64,000 nucleotides of DNA from Bifidobacterium parmae (GTDB taxonomy: Bacteria; Actinomycetota; Actinomycetes; Actinomycetales; Bifidobacteriaceae). The position numbers were made by a program, and so were the translations under genes. The notes below the pieces were generated by a model. That model worked only from the letters and a program-made list of their open reading frames with translations, was not told where the DNA came from and searched no databases. Of the stretch, positions 61,009 through 64,000 are shown piece by piece; position 1 is the stretch's first letter, and each line of letters starts with the position of its first letter. The stretch covers positions 200,921 through 264,920 of the forward strand of contig NZ_NMWT01000001.1 of the NCBI RefSeq assembly GCF_002860365.1, written 5' to 3'.

Positions 61009-62091
61009 TCACGCCGTGAGCCGCGCCGTGGTCGCGCGCATGAGCAGCGACGTCGGCGCCACCGTATGCGCCTCGTCCGGCTCGTCGCCGCGCATGAGCG
61101 CGAGCGCCTTGCCGGCGGCGGCGCGTCCCAGCTGCACCGGGTTCTGGCGCACGGTGGTCAGGTCGACGACGTCGCCGACGTTGTCGCCGTCGAAGCCGAC
61201 GAGCGACACCTCCTCGGGGATGCGCCAGCCGAGCCGTCGCAGCTCCTTGAGCAGCAGGACCGCGCACCGGTCGTTCTCCACGCAGATGCCGGTCGGCCGG
61301 CTCATCGCGCCGACGAGCTGGGCGGCGATGCCGGAGATCGCGGCCGCCTCGCCGCCGACCGACTCCTGCGCCTCCTCGTCGCCCTCGTCGCCGAGACGGG
61401 AGAGCGAGGGAATCGTGAGGATGTGCTCCTCGTCGTAGCCCTCCTGTTCGGCGGCGTCGAGGAATCCGCCCATGCGCACGGCGTCGCTGCACGTGAACGG
61501 CGACGGCTGCACCGGCTGCTCGACGTAGGCGATGGATTCGTGGCCGAGCGAGCGCAGCAGACGCACGATGCCGTGCATGGCCGCCTCGTCGTCGATGCGG
61601 ATGGACGCGTCGAAGCCTTCGGTGGAGGGCACGTTGACGCCGACCATCGGGATGGTGAGCGTGTCGAGGAATTCGCGCTGGCGTTCGTCGAGGATGAACG
61701 AGACGATGATGACCGCGTCGAAGTTCTGCGTGCCGGGCAGCGTGTGGAAGAAGCGGTTGAGGTCCGTCTCCTCCCACATCACGTAGGGGACCACGTCGTA
61801 GCCTTCGGTCGACAGCACCTCGTACACGCCTTCGAAGGTGTTCGCGTTGAACCAGCTGTTGATCTCGTTGGGCAGCAGCACGGCCACGCGCATCGATTTG
61901 CCGCTCGCCAGCGACGAGGCCGTCTTCGAGAAGGTGAACCGGAGCTTCTCGGCGGCCTCCTCGACGCGGGCGCGCGTGTCCGGATTGACCTTGTCGAGGC
62001 CTCTGAGCGCGCGTGACACGGTGGATACGGAGACGCCCGCCTCCTTCGCCACGTCCGCGATCGTCGTCCTCGCCGTCTGTTGGCCGGGCAT
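61009..62091 (-). CDS. LacI-family regulator divergent from the alpha-glucosidase
   Basis: This is a 360-residue repressor: HTH TIADVAKEAGVSVSTVSRAL, sensor with RVAVLLPNEINSWFNANTFEG and VSLVGFDGDNVGDVVDLTTV. AAGGAGGA on the coding strand supports ATG 62091; the frame open further upstream lacks a site. It is divergent from the GH13 gene with palindromes AAAGCGCTTT and AACGCTTGC/GCAAGCGTT between them, so it probably controls that gene, likely in response to maltose or isomaltose-type sugars. Confidence 0.92.
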   Translation of the reverse strand: MPGQQTARTTIADVAKEAGVSVSTVSRALRGLDKVNPDTRARVEEAAEKLRFTFSKTASSLASGKSMRVAVLLPNEINSWFNANTFEGVYEVLSTEGYDVVPYVMWEETDLNRFFHTLPGTQNFDAVIIVSFILDERQREFLDTLTIPMVGVNVPSTEGFDASIRIDDEAAMHGIVRLLRSLGHESIAYVEQPVQPSPFTCSDAVRMGGFLDAAEQEGYDEEHILTIPSLSRLGDEGDEEAQESVGGEAAAISGIAAQLVGAMSRPTGICVENDRCAVLLLKELRRLGWRIPEEVSLVGFDGDNVGDVVDLTTVRQNPVQLGRAAAGKALALMRGDEPDEAHTVAPTSLLMRATTARLTA

Positions 62092-62296
62092 AGCCGTTCC
62101 TCCTTGTCTGTATCGCTGCATGGTCGTGCCGTGATTGTGCCGTGGTCGTGCCGTACCGTCGCGTCGTCCGCCGTTCCGCGGCGCGCCGCGTGCCGCACGA
62201 TGCTCGACTGCGAATCCATCGACGGCGGGTCCGTATCGTGACCGTGCCGCCGTCCACCTTCGGATTGACGCCGTTACTACGATACTCCATGCGTTC

Positions 62297-62476
62297 AAAG
62301 CGCTTTCATCGAAATTATATAAAAGCGTTTGCAGTATTGCAAATCCGCCATTTGCCGTCAATGTCAAACCCGTTCGACACGCCGATTGCAGGTCATTTTG
62401 CATTTCGTTGTGCAAGCGTTATTATTCAAGGGTTACGAAAACGAAGAACATGTTGGAACGCTTGCTTGCAAGCGTT
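62297..62476. promoter_or_regulatory. Operators between the LacI and alpha-glucosidase genes
   Basis: A perfect 20-bp palindrome AACGCTTGC-TT-GCAAGCGTT (62457-62476) lies 20 bp before the alpha-glucosidase ATG. AAAGCGCTTT (62297-62306), AAGCGTTTGCA (about 62323) and TGCAAGCGTT (62411-62420) are further half-sites. TTATATAAAAG (about 62314) offers a -10 region. The spacing suggests several sites bound by the divergent LacI protein. Confidence 0.7.
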
Positions 62477-62495
62477 TGTATTCAAGGAGGAACAC

Positions 62496-64000
62496 ATGGT
62501 CGAAGCCACCGATCCCGCCCTGTGGTGGAAGCAGGCGGTCGTGTATCAGGTCTATCCGCGCTCCTTCAAGGACACGAAGGGCGAGGGCCTCGGCCAGATC
62601 GCTGGCGTGACCGAGAAGATCGACTACCTCGCCGACCTCGGCGTCGACGCCATCTGGCTCAGCCCGTTCTACCCCTCCCAGCTCGCCGACGGCGGCTACG
62701 ACGTGGACGACTACCGCAACGTCGACCCCAAGCTCGGCACCATGGACGACTTCGACGCGCTCGCCAAGGCCGCGCACGAACGGAACATCAAGGTCGTCGT
62801 CGACATCGTCCCCAACCACAGCTCCAACCTGCACCCGTGGTTCCAGGAGGCCCTGAAGGCGGCCCCCGGCTCCCCGGAGCGCGACCGCTACATCTTCCGC
62901 GACGGCAAGGGCCCCAACGGCGACATCCCGCCGAGCAACTGGGAGAACCACTTCGGCGGCCCGGCCTGGACCCGCGTGCCCGACGGCCAGTGGTACCTGC
63001 ACATGTTCACCAAGGAACAGCCCGACTGGAACTGGAACAACCCCGAGGTGCGCGAGGACTTCCTCACCACCCTGCGCTTCTGGCTCGACCACGGCGCCGA
63101 CGGCTTCCGCGTGGACGTCGCCCACGGCCTCGCCAAGGACCTCGACCGAGACGATCTCGACGACTACGTCGTGTGGTGCACCTCCGACCAGCCGGACGAC
63201 GGCTCCCACCCGGTCATCGACCGCGACGAGGTCCACGAGATCTACCACGAGTGGCGCAAGGTCTTCAACGAGTACAACCCGCCGGCGTTCGCCGTCGCCG
63301 AGGCGTGGGTGCAGCCCAACCGCCAGTACCTGTACGCCAGCCCGGACGACCTCGGCCAGATCTTCAACTTCGAGTTCGCCAAGAAGGACTGGATCCGCGA
63401 CAACATGCACCAGGCCATCGAGGAGGGCATCGAAAGCGCCGAGCGCTCCGGCTCCTCCGCCACGTGGGTGATGAGCAACCACGACGTGGTCCGCCACGCC
63501 ACTCGCTACGGCCTGCCGCAGGTGCCGACCAGCGAATACCACCAGCTCGCCAAGGACTGGGTGCTGCGCGACGGCACCACCTACCCGCTCGACAAGGAGG
63601 CCGGCACCCGCCGCGCCCGCGCCGCGATCCTCATGGAGATGGCGCTGCCCGGCTCCGCCTACGTCTACCAGGGCGAGGAGCTCGGCCTGTTCGAGGTGGC
63701 GGACATCCCGTGGGACCGCGTCGAGGACCCGTCCGGCCACCGCACCTCGCAGGCCGCGTCCACCAAGGGCCGCGACGGCTGCCGCGTGCCGCTGCCGTGG
63801 ACCGCCGACCCGGCGAACTCGTACGGCTTCACCCCGGCCACCAAGGCCGACGGCACCCCGGCCGAGGAGGCCCACCTGCCCCAGCCGGCATGGTACACGG
63901 ACTTCGCCGCCGACAAGGAGGCCGCCGATCCGGACTCGATGCTCAACCTGTATCGCCGCACGCTGGCCCTGCGCCGCAAGCTGCAGACCAACGACCTGAG
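62496..64000 (+). CDS. GH13 alpha-glucosidase (oligo-1,6-glucosidase type), 3' end outside the window
   Basis: This cytosolic hydrolase releases glucose from the non-reducing end of isomalto- or malto-oligosaccharides. About 501 codons are visible and the frame is open at the right edge. GH13 motifs are VVVDIVPNHSS, DGFRVDVAHG (nucleophile Asp207), FAVAEAWV (acid/base Glu269) and VMSNHDVVRH (Asp330). AAGGAGG at 62484-62490 fixes ATG 62496. The divergent LacI and palindromes upstream indicate sugar-responsive control. Trehalose-6-phosphate hydrolase is unlikely given the sequence pattern. Confidence 0.93.
   Translation, partial: MVEATDPALWWKQAVVYQVYPRSFKDTKGEGLGQIAGVTEKIDYLADLGVDAIWLSPFYPSQLADGGYDVDDYRNVDPKLGTMDDFDALAKAAHERNIKVVVDIVPNHSSNLHPWFQEALKAAPGSPERDRYIFRDGKGPNGDIPPSNWENHFGGPAWTRVPDGQWYLHMFTKEQPDWNWNNPEVREDFLTTLRFWLDHGADGFRVDVAHGLAKDLDRDDLDDYVVWCTSDQPDDGSHPVIDRDEVHEIYHEWRKVFNEYNPPAFAVAEAWVQPNRQYLYASPDDLGQIFNFEFAKKDWIRDNMHQAIEEGIESAERSGSSATWVMSNHDVVRHATRYGLPQVPTSEYHQLAKDWVLRDGTTYPLDKEAGTRRARAAILMEMALPGSAYVYQGEELGLFEVADIPWDRVEDPSGHRTSQAASTKGRDGCRVPLPWTADPANSYGFTPATKADGTPAEEAHLPQPAWYTDFAADKEAADPDSMLNLYRRTLALRRKLQTNDL

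Overview
The window looks like the chromosome of a Bifidobacterium, or a very close actinobacterial relative. It is GC-rich with strong G/C third-position bias, carries a Leloir galT-galK operon, a sugar ABC importer without its own ATPase, several LacI regulators next to sugar genes, and a GH13 alpha-glucosidase behind a LacI gene. Two tRNA genes are present (Asp-GTC and a rare Ile-TAT). No rRNA, CRISPR array or prophage is visible. Several genes have a -10-like hexamer 6-8 nt before an ATG with no Shine-Dalgarno, which suggests leaderless transcripts.

Layout. 1-6.5 kb: tail of a membrane protein; a more A+T-rich two-gene cassette lying between exact 32-bp direct repeats; an FHA-domain protein; a lipoprotein; and a zinc-ribbon membrane protein. 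6.6-8.7 kb: an IS607-type element (serine recombinase plus TnpB) that splits a 45-codon gene; joining the flanks at the GG core restores that gene in frame. 9-17.6 kb: leuB, a lipoate-ligase-like fusion, a Crp/Fnr regulator, a class A penicillin-binding protein, an Old Yellow Enzyme with a histone-like Lys/Ala tail, and pyrD. 17.6-18.2 kb: a non-coding stretch with three different tandem-repeat arrays. 18.4-21.8 kb: a DeoR regulator with galT and galK. 22-29 kb: tesB, ettA, a HAD hydrolase, an MFS exporter, small membrane proteins and tRNA-Asp.

29.2-45.3 kb is the most distinctive block. It holds a ROK kinase, a KDG kinase, a KDPG aldolase, a TIM-barrel isomerase/epimerase, a GH105-type unsaturated uronyl hydrolase, a KduD-type dehydrogenase, an RpiB/LacB-like isomerase, LacI, a binding protein with two permeases, a DUF624/YesL-like protein, a second LacI, a small protein of unknown family and an aldehyde dehydrogenase. 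Together these form a plausible complete route: import of an oligosaccharide with an unsaturated uronic acid, removal of that residue, isomerisation, reduction to KDG, phosphorylation, and cleavage to pyruvate and glyceraldehyde-3-phosphate. TGGAAA/TTTCCA half-sites recur in three promoter regions of the block.

45.3-64 kb: a RarD/EamA transporter, two unknown proteins (one a paralog of the small protein at 43.3 kb), tRNA-Ile(TAT), rpmE-prfA-prmC, the complete livKHMGF amino-acid importer, an acetyltransferase, a Sua5-like protein, a WecA/TagO-type transferase, guaB, and a LacI regulator divergent from a GH13 alpha-glucosidase that runs off the right edge. Two-hairpin dispersed repeats with compensated stem changes are scattered through the intergenic spaces.
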